Origin: Flavobacteriales bacterium
Lineage (GTDB): Bacteria; Bacteroidota; Bacteroidia; Flavobacteriales_D; Parvicellaceae
Assembly (NCBI GenBank): GCA_018401455.1
Contig: JAGYKU010000028.1
Span: 1-35,371, forward strand
DNA: 35,371 bases
Direction: 5' to 3'
The translations under genes were made by a program, and so were the position numbers. The notes beneath the pieces are model-generated. The model worked only from the letters and a program-made list of their open reading frames with translations. It did not search any database and had not been told where the DNA came from. Shown piece after piece: positions 8,620 to 18,624 of the stretch (positions within the stretch are counted from its first letter, which is position 1; every line of letters begins with the position of its first letter).

Positions 8620-9480
8620 TCATTTTATCCTTGAACTTTCCTCTAAAACAATATTGTAAAGTAAGTTTACTTCCTCTAATTTTTCTTTTTCTTTATTTTT
8701 GAGATAACTGTTGATAAGATTTAAAAGTACTCTTTTTACAATATCAACATTTGAACATTCTTCAAAATATTTTTCTTCAAATGGTAAGTTCAACCGTTTT
8801 AAATAATCTTCCAAGTCGTTGATATTCATCACTGAACCATTGTTGAATGGAGAAAGATAAAATTCAATATGATTTTTGTCTTTCAATCCTACTACAAAAT
8901 GCCTAGGTAAATTTACACCAACAATATTCAATGCCAATTGACGAGCAATTTCTATGTATAAAATAGATAACATTAAAGGATTTCCTTTTCTCCTTTCTAC
9001 CACGGTGCTCAAAATAGAATTGAGAGGGGAGTAGTAGTTGGTATTATCACCCTGAAATTTAAAATGAGCATACAACGCTCTATTGATAGTGATAATTTTT
9101 TGTCGATTGCTTAAGTTTTCATTCCAATTGTTTTTAATAAAACTAACAATATCCTCTATTCTTGCCTTTAAATTTTTAATATTCACATCTGGATAGTGAT
9201 GTTTGTTGAGTAACAAGATTCCTGTAAACAGATTTTTACCACCATTGGCTACCCAATTTCTTAGCCCCTCTGTAACATCTGAAAATTGAATTTCGTGAAT
9301 AATGTCTTCAACTCTAGTTTGAAAAGCATCACCAAAATCATTTTTTAGCCAAGCTTCTTCAAGAAAAGGAACTATTTCTGTTCCGTAACTAATGAGTTTG
9401 TCTTTGATATGAAAATAGATGGATTCATCTTCATCATCAACCAAATTGATTAAAGCCTTAATTTCTGATTGGTTATCCAT
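8620..9480 (-). CDS. SirB1/transglutaminase-like (Transglut_core2) protein
   Basis: A 286-residue soluble protein. Residues 85-240 fit the SirB1-type transglutaminase-like fold: INRALYAHFKFQGD, then YYSPLNSILSTVVERRKGNPLMLSILY, then GVNLPRHFVVG. The catalytic cysteine of true transglutaminases is not visible in this family, which is thought to be non-enzymatic or of unknown activity. The N-terminal 70 residues are acidic and helical, possibly HEAT-like, and the C-terminus is a helical LINSYLKNKEKEKLEE stretch. The ATG start lies 2 bases after the stop of the nucleoside phosphorylase, so the two are co-transcribed. Confidence 0.8.
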   Translation of the reverse strand: MDNQSEIKALINLVDDEDESIYFHIKDKLISYGTEIVPFLEEAWLKNDFGDAFQTRVEDIIHEIQFSDVTEGLRNWVANGGKNLFTGILLLNKHHYPDVNIKNLKARIEDIVSFIKNNWNENLSNRQKIITINRALYAHFKFQGDNTNYYSPLNSILSTVVERRKGNPLMLSILYIEIARQLALNIVGVNLPRHFVVGLKDKNHIEFYLSPFNNGSVMNINDLEDYLKRLNLPFEEKYFEECSNVDIVKRVLLNLINSYLKNKEKEKLEEVNLLYNIVLEESSRIK

Positions 9481-9482
9481 GA

Positions 9483-10373
9483 TTAGAGCCTGTCAAGAAC
9501 TGTTTTAATCAGTTTTTCAACTGGAATATTGTAATCTTCACTATAAGTTTTTGCAAATCTATTGGCAATAATGGCACAAACAGTTACGGCTTCATGACCC
9601 AAAAGTGCCGACAAACTATAAAGTGCAGAAGTTTCCATTTCAAAATTGGTAATGATATGCTCCTCCATTTTGAATTGATTGAGTTGTTCATTCAAATCTG
9701 GCACTTTTGCAGCCAATCTCAAAGACCGTCCTTGCGGTCCATAAAATCCATTGGCAGTAGCCGTAATTCCTTGGTGCATTCCTTCCTTCAGTTGATTAAA
9801 GAGCGTATCAGATGCTTTTGCAAAATAAGGTGGATTTCCATCTTCAGGCCAATTGATTTGAGATAAGAAAGCTTCTTTAAGTTTGATTTCAATTGGCTCG
9901 TATTCACATTCATAAAATCCAGCCAAACCATCAAACCCCAATCCGAAAGTAGAAATTACAAATGCATCCACAGGAATATTTTCTTGCAAAGCTCCACTTG
10001 TCCCTAATCTTACAATATTCAACTTTGTATGAGCTTCTTTAGGTAATCTTGTTTCAAAATCAATATTTACTAATGCGTCAAGTTCATTTAGCACGATATC
10101 AATATTGTCACATCCAATACCTGTTGAAAGTGCTGAAATGTGCTTGCCTTTATACCAGCCAGTATGTGTTACAAATTCACGTTTAGATACTTTATGGTCA
10201 ACTTTATCAAAATGTTTTGATATTTTTTCTACCCTATATTGGTCACCAACTACAATGATGTTTTTTGCAATTTGATTCGGTAATAAATCCAAATGATAAA
10301 TGCTTCCTTTTGGAGTAATTATTAATTCCGATGGTGGAATAGGTTGTGTTTGCTTAAAATTTGATTTTCTCAT
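9483..10373 (-). CDS. nucleoside phosphorylase (PNP/UDP family)
   Basis: A 296-residue enzyme of the purine/uridine phosphorylase superfamily, which splits nucleosides with phosphate to free base and ribose-1-phosphate. Recognisable parts are SIYHLDLLPNQIAKN, the phosphate site VVGDQYRVEKI (GDxxRV, residues 43-48), STGIGCDNIDI (83-93), LGTSGALQ, and the base/ribose-binding NFEMETSALYSLS near the C-terminus. The sequence resembles Bacteroidota uridine phosphorylase homologues more than trimeric PNP; substrate choice is uncertain. I start it at the ATG at 10373: an upstream ATG at 10406 lies inside the terminator hairpin of the preceding gene and would add a non-family N-terminus. Confidence 0.87.
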   Translation of the reverse strand: MRKSNFKQTQPIPPSELIITPKGSIYHLDLLPNQIAKNIIVVGDQYRVEKISKHFDKVDHKVSKREFVTHTGWYKGKHISALSTGIGCDNIDIVLNELDALVNIDFETRLPKEAHTKLNIVRLGTSGALQENIPVDAFVISTFGLGFDGLAGFYECEYEPIEIKLKEAFLSQINWPEDGNPPYFAKASDTLFNQLKEGMHQGITATANGFYGPQGRSLRLAAKVPDLNEQLNQFKMEEHIITNFEMETSALYSLSALLGHEAVTVCAIIANRFAKTYSEDYNIPVEKLIKTVLDRL

Positions 10374-10385
10374 TTTGTAAAAATA

Positions 10386-10424
10386 GCAAAAAAAAAGTTG
10401 CAACATTTAATGAAGCAACTTTTT
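10386..10424 (-). terminator. intrinsic terminator after the DUF4197 lipoprotein gene
   Basis: A perfect 10-base inverted repeat (aaaaagttgc at 10392-10401 and gcaacttttt at 10415-10424) encloses a 13-base loop. On the minus strand the second arm runs into nine Ts (10396 down to 10388). It should end transcription 30 bases past the lipoprotein stop and separate it from the phosphorylase gene; the hairpin is also symmetrical enough to act weakly on the plus strand. Confidence 0.75.
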
Positions 10425-10454
10425 GTGAAATTTTAATGTTTTTTTGTTTTGATT

Positions 10455-11195
10455 TTATTTGTCTAAAGAACCAAAAACTTTAGATAAAACATCTGTAACA
10501 CGTGCCACAGGGTCTTTTCTAATCTTCAATTCTTCTTTTGCTACAAGTGTAAACAAACCAGAAATCGCTCTTTCAGTAATGTATTTGTTTAAGTCAGTCT
10601 CAACCTCATCTTTTCCAGTTAGGATAGTAGAAGCATTATAAGCAGTAGTAAGTCCACCCCAAAGTGACATTACTTTTACTTGGTCTATAGCATTTTGAAC
10701 TATTGGAGAAAATTTAGCAGTCAATTGAGCAGTAGTTTTTTCTTTCAAATAATTGGTTGCTGCATTATCAGCGCCTTTTAAAATAGTAAAACCATCTCCA
10801 ATCGACATTTCTTTGATAGCATTTATAAAAATGGGTGCCGCTTCTTTACTTGCTAATTCAGCAGCTCTATTGATTCCAGTTTCAAATTCTTCAACTTTTT
10901 GTTTTCCAACGGAAGTTTTTTCCAATTTTTCTTTAACTCTAATCACATCTGGAGGGAAAGGCAATCTAATCAAATCATTTTTTAAAAACCCATCAGTAGC
11001 AGAAGCTAAATTGGCTCCATTTTTTATACCAACTGTCAGCGCTTCTTTTAATCCTGAGATTACCTCATCATTTGTCAAACCTGCTGTTGCTGTGGTTCCT
11101 GTACTCATTGCTGTGTCAGCAACGGCTGTTAAAACATCACAACCACTAAATAAAGTAGTTGCAAAAATTGATATGCCTATGAATGCTTTTTTCAT
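10455..11195 (-). CDS. DUF4197 lipoprotein
   Basis: A 246-residue predicted lipoprotein. The signal peptide MKKAFIGISIFATTLFSGC ends in a lipobox with C19. The mature part matches DUF4197: LTNDEVISGLKEALTVGIKNG, the LIRLPFPPDVIRVKEKLEK block, a helical middle, and KYITERAISGLFTLVAKEE followed by the RKDPVARVTDVLSKVFG end. Function is unknown; it is a mostly helical cell-envelope protein common in Gram-negatives. The start is the ATG at 11195; the open frame runs 36 codons further upstream but that extension would bury the signal peptide. Single-gene unit with its own terminator. Confidence 0.88.
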   Translation of the reverse strand: MKKAFIGISIFATTLFSGCDVLTAVADTAMSTGTTATAGLTNDEVISGLKEALTVGIKNGANLASATDGFLKNDLIRLPFPPDVIRVKEKLEKTSVGKQKVEEFETGINRAAELASKEAAPIFINAIKEMSIGDGFTILKGADNAATNYLKEKTTAQLTAKFSPIVQNAIDQVKVMSLWGGLTTAYNASTILTGKDEVETDLNKYITERAISGLFTLVAKEELKIRKDPVARVTDVLSKVFGSLDK

Positions 11196-11560
11196 CGTTT
11201 TTGTTTTTATTTTGGTTCCGAAATTACAATAATTTTGCCAATATCTTGTTTGATTGTGTTTTTTTTTAATTCTTTTGCACAAAATTTGACAGGTATAGTT
11301 CAAGGATTATATAAAATGAAAGTGTCGAAGAGGTTTATGTTTTAGAATTATTAAAATTTTCAAAATAAAAGTTTGCTATATGTATGTGATACAATATATA
11401 ATGTTTGCATAAATGGTAAATCCATACTTTTAGTTGTGAATTTTTATTTTTGCGAAATAAAAATTTAATAAAGTTGAAAAATTATGAATTTTAACAAATA
11501 TTTCTTCGGTATTCACATAAAATAAATTATTTTTAGCAAATTTCAAAAACAAAACCACTA
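11196..11560. other. divergent intergenic gap
   Basis: A 365-base AT-rich region between the minus-strand lipoprotein and the plus-strand PD40/PKD gene, so it must hold promoters in both directions. A TATTTTTG (TAnnTTTG) lies at 11445-11452 on the plus strand, but without a well-spaced TTTG upstream and over 100 bases from the next ATG. On the minus strand TAATTTCG at 11216-11223 is a one-base variant placed 20 bases before the lipoprotein ATG. I see no small gene or hairpin. Confidence 0.45.
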
Positions 11561-12925
11561 ATGAATTTAATAAGAAGTAATAAAACATTGAAAAACAAGG
11601 CTCTATCATTGGTCTTTTTGTTTTTTGCTTTTTTTAATGTAATCTCGCAAGAAGTGAAGGTTAGTCCATTAAAAATTGGTAAAAAAACAGAGAATGTTTT
11701 TGCTTCTGATTACTTTGAAAATAGAATTTACTTTTGTTCTGATAGAAAAATTAAATCAAAAGTAAAAACCCAAAATGAAAACAATACTAATTTTCTTTCG
11801 ATTTATAGTGTTGGATATGATTATGAAACTGGAAAATTGCTAAACGAATTATTACTTGATTCGGCAGTAAATTCAGTTTTGAACGAAGGGCCTATTCATT
11901 TTAATGATAGTTCCAAAATCGGCTATTTTAGTTCTAATATTCCTAATCCTAATATCGAAGAATTAATTTTAGGCTTATACAAAACCAAGTATAAAGAAGA
12001 CGGTACTTTTGAGGAAAGAACAAGAATTTTTGAAAACATTGAAGGTTTTAACCTAGCGCACCCAACCATTTCTGATGATGGTAAAGTTTTAGTTTTTTCA
12101 TCTGATTTAAAAGGAAAAGGTTTGCAAACTAATTTATATTGGTCATTGTTTCAAAATGGAAAATGGACTGAACCTGAGATTATTGAAGTGTTAAATACGG
12201 ATTCTACTGAAACGTTACCTCATTTTCATAATAATACACTATATTTTGCATCCAATAGAGCAGGAGGTATAGGTGGATTGGATATCTATGAATCAAAATT
12301 TACAGCAAATTCATTTTCAAAGCCTCAATTATTGCCATCGCCTATCAATTCCGAATTTGATGATTTTTTGTTCATACCAATCACATCTACAAAAGGTATA
12401 TTTTCTTCCAATAGATTGAATTATTCTGATGGTATTTTTTCTTATCAATATGATTTACCGCTACCTATAGATTTTATAAACGCTGAAGTTAATTTTTGCT
12501 ATACCTTTGAAGATGAGGTTTGTCTAGATACTAATAGATATGAATATCATTGGCAAATGGGAGATGGTAGTTCATATAATGGTCCAAAAGTGAGTCATTG
12601 CTTTGCTGATACTGGGTTTTATGAAGTTTCATGCAATGTTTATACTCGAAGAGATAGTGATGTAGATACAAACTCCATGGAATATCAAATAGTGATAAAA
12701 ATGGAAACACCATTTATAGATTTTAATGAAGAACAGTCGCATTTTTTCATCAATAAGAAATATAGTAAATTTATTTTCGATAGATTTTATTGGATTGTGA
12801 ATGGAAAAATCTCATTTGAATCAACTATTTCAAAAAATGGGGTCGATGAAATAAAATTAGTGGTTTGGAGCGAAAAATCTTCGAAAAATGTTTTAGGTAT
12901 TCAAAAAAACGTAACTTTGGAGTAA
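11561..12925 (+). CDS. exported PD40 beta-propeller / PKD-domain protein
   Basis: A 454-residue protein with a signal peptide ending near VISQE (about residue 30). The middle (about 45-300) has PD40/WD40-like beta-propeller repeats, seen as HPTISDDGKVLVFSSDL and HFHNNTLYFASNRAGG-type blades. Residues 310-385 form a PKD-like domain with YHWQMGDGSSYNGPKVSHCF followed by the typical GFYEVSCNVYT strand; it also contains several cysteines. The last 65 residues may be a further beta domain. The propeller resembles the PD40 part of OmpA-family T9SS proteins such as PorE, but the peptidoglycan-binding OmpA end is missing. Its stop shares one base with the next ATG (TAATG), so it is the first gene of a coupled operon ending in a SpoIIE phosphatase. 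Confidence 0.75.
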   Translation: MNLIRSNKTLKNKALSLVFLFFAFFNVISQEVKVSPLKIGKKTENVFASDYFENRIYFCSDRKIKSKVKTQNENNTNFLSIYSVGYDYETGKLLNELLLDSAVNSVLNEGPIHFNDSSKIGYFSSNIPNPNIEELILGLYKTKYKEDGTFEERTRIFENIEGFNLAHPTISDDGKVLVFSSDLKGKGLQTNLYWSLFQNGKWTEPEIIEVLNTDSTETLPHFHNNTLYFASNRAGGIGGLDIYESKFTANSFSKPQLLPSPINSEFDDFLFIPITSTKGIFSSNRLNYSDGIFSYQYDLPLPIDFINAEVNFCYTFEDEVCLDTNRYEYHWQMGDGSSYNGPKVSHCFADTGFYEVSCNVYTRRDSDVDTNSMEYQIVIKMETPFIDFNEEQSHFFINKKYSKFIFDRFYWIVNGKISFESTISKNGVDEIKLVVWSEKSSKNVLGIQKNVTLE

Positions 12926-13893
12926 TGAGATTATACTTTATTACATTATTTATTCCGATTATTCTGATTGGCAATACTTTTTCACAGGGTGTTCCTTCTC
13001 CTGAAGAGAATATTCCTTTTTTGGTAACTTTTGGTAATAAAGCCAAAAAATCCTATGGAGATGATGATAATTGTCAAATATTTTTCTTTTCAATTCCCAA
13101 AGCCTATAATAAACCATTTTATATTAGAATATTTGACCCTGAAACTGGAGGCGAAAACGATGAGATTGTTAAAGTCGAAGACACTGAAACCACATTTGAA
13201 TTGTTTGGAGGAAAAGGAACGATAACAGAGAAAGATGCGCGTCAAACCAATCCAACAGGAAATTATAAAAGTGGAAATCTATTGCATTCTATTTCATTTA
13301 AAAATGAAAAAGAATATGACAACAAATGGTACACAATAGGTCCCTTAGACCCTTCTCAAGGAGAATATTCTGAAATTTATATGGGAAATATTTTTAAATT
13401 AATTTGCGAAGGAGTTACTGGAGATGATGGTAATTTGTATAAATATTTTTTAAGTACCTCGTCCACTGAGAATATACCTATTCCAGGAGGAAATGCTTTT
13501 ACATTTGAATATACTATTAGATTGCATTCTGGATTAAATCAAATTTCACATGTTTATCCTTTTATTGATGAAAATGTAGTTTCAATAAAACAAACCAATT
13601 TTGATTTAGACAACGATGGAACACTTGAATTGTCAAGTGTTGGAACAAAAGGTTATCAACTAAAAGTTTCAGGCGATAATGAATTTGTAGAAAGCGAATA
13701 TAAAATAGTTGCCAGAGAGAAAGGAACGTCATTAGATATTCAATTTATAAAAGGAAAAAAGAAAATTAGTAATAATAATGTTGTAATTCATATCACCAAT
13801 CAATATGGTGAAGCACTTCCTTTTTATGCTGTTCCCATTGGTGGTATTCCTAAATATAAAGGACTTATTTCCGTAAAACCTCAAAATAAATAA
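12925..13893 (+). CDS. exported protein of unknown function
   Basis: A 322-residue protein I do not recognise. The signal peptide MRLYFITLFIPIILIGNTFSQG is followed by a mostly beta sequence; one segment, FDLDNDGTLELSSVG, resembles an FG-GAP or calcium-type loop. The start ATG overlaps the preceding TAA (TAATG at 12923-12927), which decides it against the TTG 60 bases upstream. The downstream gene begins 4 bases after the stop. Being between a propeller/PKD protein and a propeller-sensor phosphatase, it may be part of one periplasmic or outer-membrane sensing assembly; this is inference from position only. Confidence 0.7.
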   Translation: MRLYFITLFIPIILIGNTFSQGVPSPEENIPFLVTFGNKAKKSYGDDDNCQIFFFSIPKAYNKPFYIRIFDPETGGENDEIVKVEDTETTFELFGGKGTITEKDARQTNPTGNYKSGNLLHSISFKNEKEYDNKWYTIGPLDPSQGEYSEIYMGNIFKLICEGVTGDDGNLYKYFLSTSSTENIPIPGGNAFTFEYTIRLHSGLNQISHVYPFIDENVVSIKQTNFDLDNDGTLELSSVGTKGYQLKVSGDNEFVESEYKIVAREKGTSLDIQFIKGKKKISNNNVVIHITNQYGEALPFYAVPIGGIPKYKGLISVKPQNK

Positions 13894-13897
13894 TTCC

Positions 13898-16800
13898 ATG
13901 AGAATTTACATTATTTGGATATTAGGTTTTGTCTTAATGGGTTCTTACACATTCAGTCAAGAGTATAATTTTCAGTACATTAATCAAAACAAAGGTTTGA
14001 GTAATAATTTCGTCAATGGAATTTTACAAGATGATAGAGGATATTTATTTATATGTACGAGCGAAGGACTAGGAGTTTATGATGGAAATAAAGTATCTAT
14101 GTACTACCAAAAAGATAAATTAGTAGACGATTTTATCTCGGCATCATACAAAGATAAGAAAGGTAATCTTTGGTTTGGACACAATCAAGGAGGGAGTAGT
14201 ATATATTACGAGGGAAAGTTAGCTCATGTATATATAGGTGCTGGGATAGGTTCTCAAATCAATGATATAGCTGAAGATTCTAAAGGCAGAATTTGGTTTG
14301 TTGCACAAGATTATGGATTGTATTTTTTTGATGAAAACAATGATAAAGGTTTTTTTGAAAATCCTTCTTCTAATCGATTATATTACTCTTTGTATATCTC
14401 TGAACAAGATCATTATTTATTGGGGACAGACAAAGGAATTGAAGTGTATGATTTTTCAAAAGATAGCGATGGAAATCATTTGAATAAAGTTCAAAACATT
14501 GGATTGAATGAAGAAAATCAAATTGTTTCATTTGTTAATTTAAATGGAAAAGATTTACTAGCTTTCTCAAGGACCGGAAAAGTGTATAAAATTATTTCAG
14601 AAAATGGAATTTATAAATCTGAGGAACTTAAATACTACAACTTAAATAAGGATATCATCATTACTAATGTAACTTCAGCCAAAGGGTATCTTTGGATAAG
14701 CACTTTGCAAGATGGTGTTTTAAAAACTCAAATTCAAGAAAATCAACTTTTTATTACTGAAAAATACAATAAATCAAGTGGGTTAAAAACAGATGCTATC
14801 AATACTACTTATGTAGATAGAGAGGGTGTTTTATGGATAGGTACTTTTGGCGAAGGTTTAGCAGCAAAAGAAGATGACATTTTTACGTATTATTTTATCA
14901 ATAAAAAAGAAAACAATCCAATTACAGCTATTCGTGTAAATAAAACCAATTTATATACTGCTTCTAAAGGAAAAATTGAGCATTATGATAAGCAAAATGT
15001 AATCTGTTATAAAACTTATACAGATCAAAATGGACTTCCTAATGATGACATTACTTCAATGATTTTCGGTCCAGATTCATCTTTATTTATAGGAACTACA
15101 TTGAACAGTGTATACAGAAAAAGAAAAGACTCAGAAAAGTTTGAGCAAATTATTTTCTCAGAAGATATTTTGTCCAGAACAATTTCAGATTTAGAAATAT
15201 CTGGAAATAAATTGTATATCGCAACTTTAAATGGAGTTTATAGATACGATATTTATTCAGGTGGAGTAAATGTTTTTAATATAACAATTGGACTTCCTCA
15301 CAACACGATTGGTGCATTATTCAAAACTTCAGACGATAGAATAATTATCGGTACAAACAGTGCTTTTATTTCTGAAATTATTAATGATGAAATATTTAAT
15401 TACCCCATCAAAGATGGTCTTGAAGTAATAGAGGTCAATGATATTTTTGAAGATAAAAATGGAACCGTCTGGTTTTCTTCAAGCGGTGCAGGAATTTTTA
15501 AGATGAATAAAGAAGGTGCAAGCTACAATATAGGCACAATTGATGGTTTGATATCAAATTATTGTAACGCGATAAGGATAAATAATCAAGGAGACATTTG
15601 GGTTTCGCATAATGATGGATTGTCTAAAGTGAGTTTAAGTGATACTTCTGTTCATATTTATGATGATTATTATGGAATTCAAAACAGATTTTTAAGAAGT
15701 TCTATAGATAATCTTGATAATGAAATTTGGTTTGGAACTGAAAATGGTATTGTGCTATACAATAGTGATAAAGACATAAAAAATAAAGTCTCTCCAATTA
15801 CAAGCCTAAGATATGTTACGATTAATGATACGATATTTGAGTCAAATGAACCCATTTATCTAGAATATGGTACTTATAAATTTGGCTTTGGATTAGCAGG
15901 ACTTTCTTTAAAAGGTGGAGAAAAAATTAAATATAAATTTATCTTAGAAGGTTATGATGACAATTGGTCTTCTCTTACAGATAAAAATTCTGTTTACTAT
16001 ACCAGAATGAACGATGGAGAATACACTTTTAGAGTGAAATCATATAATGCTGATGGAACTGAAGGAACTGAAGCAACGATAAAAATTGTAGTTTATGAAC
16101 CTTACTGGAAAAAATGGTGGTTTTATGCTGTTTGTATCGTTTTGTTTTTAAGTATTGGAATTGGAATTTTGAAATACAGAGAACGCTCTTTTATCAAATA
16201 TCAAGAAAAACTGAAAAGAGATTTAGCTTTGAGAACTAGAGAGGTTGTAGAGCAAAAAAATAAAATCGAAGCCATCAATAAAGACATAACTGATAGTATC
16301 AATTACGCACAAAGAATTCAAGGATCTATCTTACCTAGAGAGGAATATGTAAAACAACTTTTCCCTAAATCTTTTATCTTTTTTAGACCAAGAGATATTG
16401 TTTCTGGTGATTTTTATTGGTGTGGTGAAGTAAAAGGCAAGCAGTTGATGATTTGTGCAGATTGTACAGGTCATGGTGTGCCAGGAGGATTTATGAGTAT
16501 GATTTCTCACATATTATTAAGAGAAGCCCTCAATGCTGAAACCATTGACAATCCTGCTTTAATTTTGCAACAAGTCAACAATAATATAGTTGAAGTTTTA
16601 AAACAAACTGACGATTTTGAAAGCAATAGAGATGGTTTGGATTTGGCTATTGTAGTGATTGATAAACAAAAAATGGAGTTGAAATTTGCAGGGGCAATGC
16701 GACCATTATTTGTTTATAGAAATGGTGTTTGTAATGTTATCAAAGGAGATAGGCATTCACTAGGTGGTATCAATAAAGACAAATCTTTTGAAACTAAATT

Positions 16801-17034
16801 TACAGATATTTAAGCAAAGGTGATAGAGTTTATTTATTTACTGATGGTTTTGCAGACCAATTTGGCGGTCCTAGAAGAACAAAAATGAAAATCAAAGTTT
16901 TTCAAGAAACTTTAGATCAAATTTCTCAACTCGATATGAATCTTCAAGAAGAAGCCATTGCAGAGTTTTTTGATAGTTGGAAAATGGACATGAATCAAAT
17001 GGATGATGTTTTGTTAATAGGAATAGAAATTTAA
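13898..17034 (+). CDS. periplasmic two-component propeller / Y_Y_Y sensor with SpoIIE-type PP2C phosphatase, frameshifted near the 3' end
   Basis: Signal peptide (residues 1-21), then Reg_prop propeller blades to about 640 (for example DDRGYLFICTSEGLGVYDG, DREGVLWIGTFGEG), a Y_Y_Y domain to about 735, one membrane helix (about 741-761), a coiled coil, and a cytoplasmic SpoIIE/PP2C phosphatase domain (SGDFYW, ADCTGHGVPGGFMS, DGLDLAIVV). Such proteins sense outside and dephosphorylate a serine/threonine phosphoprotein. The reading frame stops at 16811-16813 (...TKFTDI stop). In the minus-one frame from 16810 the family sequence continues perfectly: LSKGDRVYLFTDGFADQFGG to MDDVLLIGIEI, stop at 17032-17034. 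One T seems missing in the TTT at 16809-16811. The lost part holds the last metal-binding aspartate (MDD), so the shortened 971-residue protein should be inactive. It may be a real mutation or a sequencing error. It could be the SiaA-like partner of the SiaB/SiaC pair. Confidence 0.88.
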
Positions 17035-17039
17035 TTCAT

Positions 17040-17047
17040 TATCTTTG
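17040..17047 (+). promoter_or_regulatory. candidate -7 promoter element before the 17071 gene
   Basis: TATCTTTG is an exact TAnnTTTG match directly after the SpoIIE gene stop. The nearest TTTG upstream (17010-17013) is 26 bases away, longer than usual. It would give a short leader of about 17 bases before the ATG at 17071. Confidence 0.4.
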
Positions 17048-17070
17048 TTTTAAATTAAAAAACTAAATCT

Positions 17071-17526
17071 ATGACTGCTATAAAAATTGGTGTTGGTATT
17101 GATAAACTAAAGTTTGGAATGACCAGAGATACAGTATTTAAAATTCTTGGAGAACCAACGGAAAAAGAACTTTTTTCTTACAGTGAAGAAGATGAAGATT
17201 TGACAGAAGTTTGGCATTATGACGAATATGATTTTTCACTTTCTTTTGATGAAGTAGATGACTGGAAATTGGTAATGATTGCTGGTAGTAGTGACGAAAT
17301 GACTTTGGAAGGAGAATCTCTTCTAGGGCATTCTTTTGAAGGAGTTGTTGAAATTCTAAACAAAATTGGTTATTCTGATTTTGAAGAAGATACGCTAGAA
17401 GAAACAGATAGAGTATTGAAATTCGATGAAAAAAGTTTGAATGTTTGGTTCGACAATGATATCGCAACTGAAATTCAGTGGGGACCACTTTGGAGCGATG
17501 AAGATACTCCGATTTTTCCTGCATAA
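17071..17526 (+). CDS. acidic hypothetical protein
   Basis: A 151-residue, strongly acidic cytoplasmic protein that I do not recognise. The opening [25 protein letters not shown] resembles the short helix-turn motif found at the start of BamE-like and several small regulatory or immunity-like proteins (KLKxGMTxxxVxxLLGxP). No signal peptide or membrane segment. The repeated pattern of D/E and W/F ([26 protein letters not shown]) is like some Imm or SMI1-type proteins, but I do not call it one. It ends 8 bases before aroC. Confidence 0.6.
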   Translation: MTAIKIGVGIDKLKFGMTRDTVFKILGEPTEKELFSYSEEDEDLTEVWHYDEYDFSLSFDEVDDWKLVMIAGSSDEMTLEGESLLGHSFEGVVEILNKIGYSDFEEDTLEETDRVLKFDEKSLNVWFDNDIATEIQWGPLWSDEDTPIFPA

Positions 17527-17534
17527 AATTTAAA

Positions 17535-18611
17535 ATGTCTAATACTTTTGGAAATATTTTTAAATTAACCTCCTTTGGCGAATCACATGGAATTGCCATT
17601 GGAGGTATTATTGATGGTTGCCCAGCTGGTTTTGATATCGATTTGGAAGCCATTCAAAAAGAATTGGACAGAAGAAAACCTGGGCAAAGTAAAATAACCA
17701 CTCAAAGAAAAGAAGAAGATACGGTTCAAATTCTATCAGGTATTTTTGAAGGAAAAACAACTGGAACACCGATTGGGTTTACCATCGCAAATAAAAATCA
17801 AAAACCAGAGGATTACCAACACATTCAAAATCAGTTTAGACCTTCTCATGCAGATGCTACTTACCAAGAAAAATATGGAATACGCGATTACAGAGGTGGC
17901 GGAAGAACAAGTGCTCGCGAAACTGCGTGTAGGGTAGTGGCAGGTGCAATTGCAAAACAAATCCTGAGTACAAAAGGTGTGGAAATATATGCTTTTGTGA
18001 AATCTGTTGGAGAAATAAAACTGAATAAAAATTACAAAGAACTTGATTTAAAAAACATTGACAGTAATATTGTTAGATGTCCAGATAATGATGTTGCAAC
18101 CTTGATGATAAATAAAATTCAAGAAATCAGAAAACTGGGCGATACTATTGGAGGAACCATTCAATGTGTGGTAAAAAACTGTCCTAAAGGACTTGGAGAA
18201 CCTGTTTTTGGAAAATTACACGCAGCTTTAGGTGGCGCTATGTTGAGTATCAATGCTGTAAAAGGATTTGAGTACGGTTCTGGGTTTGAAGGAACACAAT
18301 TGTTAGGGTCTGCACATAATGATACCTACGAAATAGCTGAAAATGAACTAAGAACTACGACCAACAACAACGGTGGAATTCAAGGTGGTATTTCAAATGG
18401 AGAAGATATCTATTTTAATGTCGCTTTTAAGCCTGTGGCTACGATTATGCAAGATCAAGATTCTTTTGATGCAGATTTAAACCCAATTGTTATCAAAGGT
18501 AAGGGAAGACATGATCCTTGTGTGTTGCCAAGAGCAGTTCCTATCGTTGACGCTATGGCTGCTTTAGTTATTTTGGATTTTTTGATGTTAAGCCAAACAC
18601 AAAAACTTTAA
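17535..18611 (+). CDS. aroC: chorismate synthase
   Basis: A 358-residue enzyme that converts 5-enolpyruvylshikimate-3-phosphate to chorismate using reduced FMN, the last step of the shikimate pathway. All signatures are present: [11 protein letters not shown] near the N-terminus, [15 protein letters not shown] followed by the [13 protein letters not shown] block, [13 protein letters not shown], and [18 protein letters not shown] with the C-terminal MAALVILD helix. The length is normal for a bacterial monofunctional enzyme. ATG start. The next gene begins 13 bases downstream. Confidence 0.97.
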   Translation: MSNTFGNIFKLTSFGESHGIAIGGIIDGCPAGFDIDLEAIQKELDRRKPGQSKITTQRKEEDTVQILSGIFEGKTTGTPIGFTIANKNQKPEDYQHIQNQFRPSHADATYQEKYGIRDYRGGGRTSARETACRVVAGAIAKQILSTKGVEIYAFVKSVGEIKLNKNYKELDLKNIDSNIVRCPDNDVATLMINKIQEIRKLGDTIGGTIQCVVKNCPKGLGEPVFGKLHAALGGAMLSINAVKGFEYGSGFEGTQLLGSAHNDTYEIAENELRTTTNNNGGIQGGISNGEDIYFNVAFKPVATIMQDQDSFDADLNPIVIKGKGRHDPCVLPRAVPIVDAMAALVILDFLMLSQTQKL

Positions 18612-18624
18612 TAAGATACATCCA

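Noticed and set aside
10374..10406. Upstream ATG for the nucleoside phosphorylase
   Set aside because: The added 11 codons fall in the terminator hairpin of the preceding gene, and the family starts at the internal ATG.
17138..17653. Long minus-strand frame across the acidic hypothetical gene and the aroC start
   Set aside because: It covers two plus-strand genes, one of them certain (aroC), and its translation resembles no protein.
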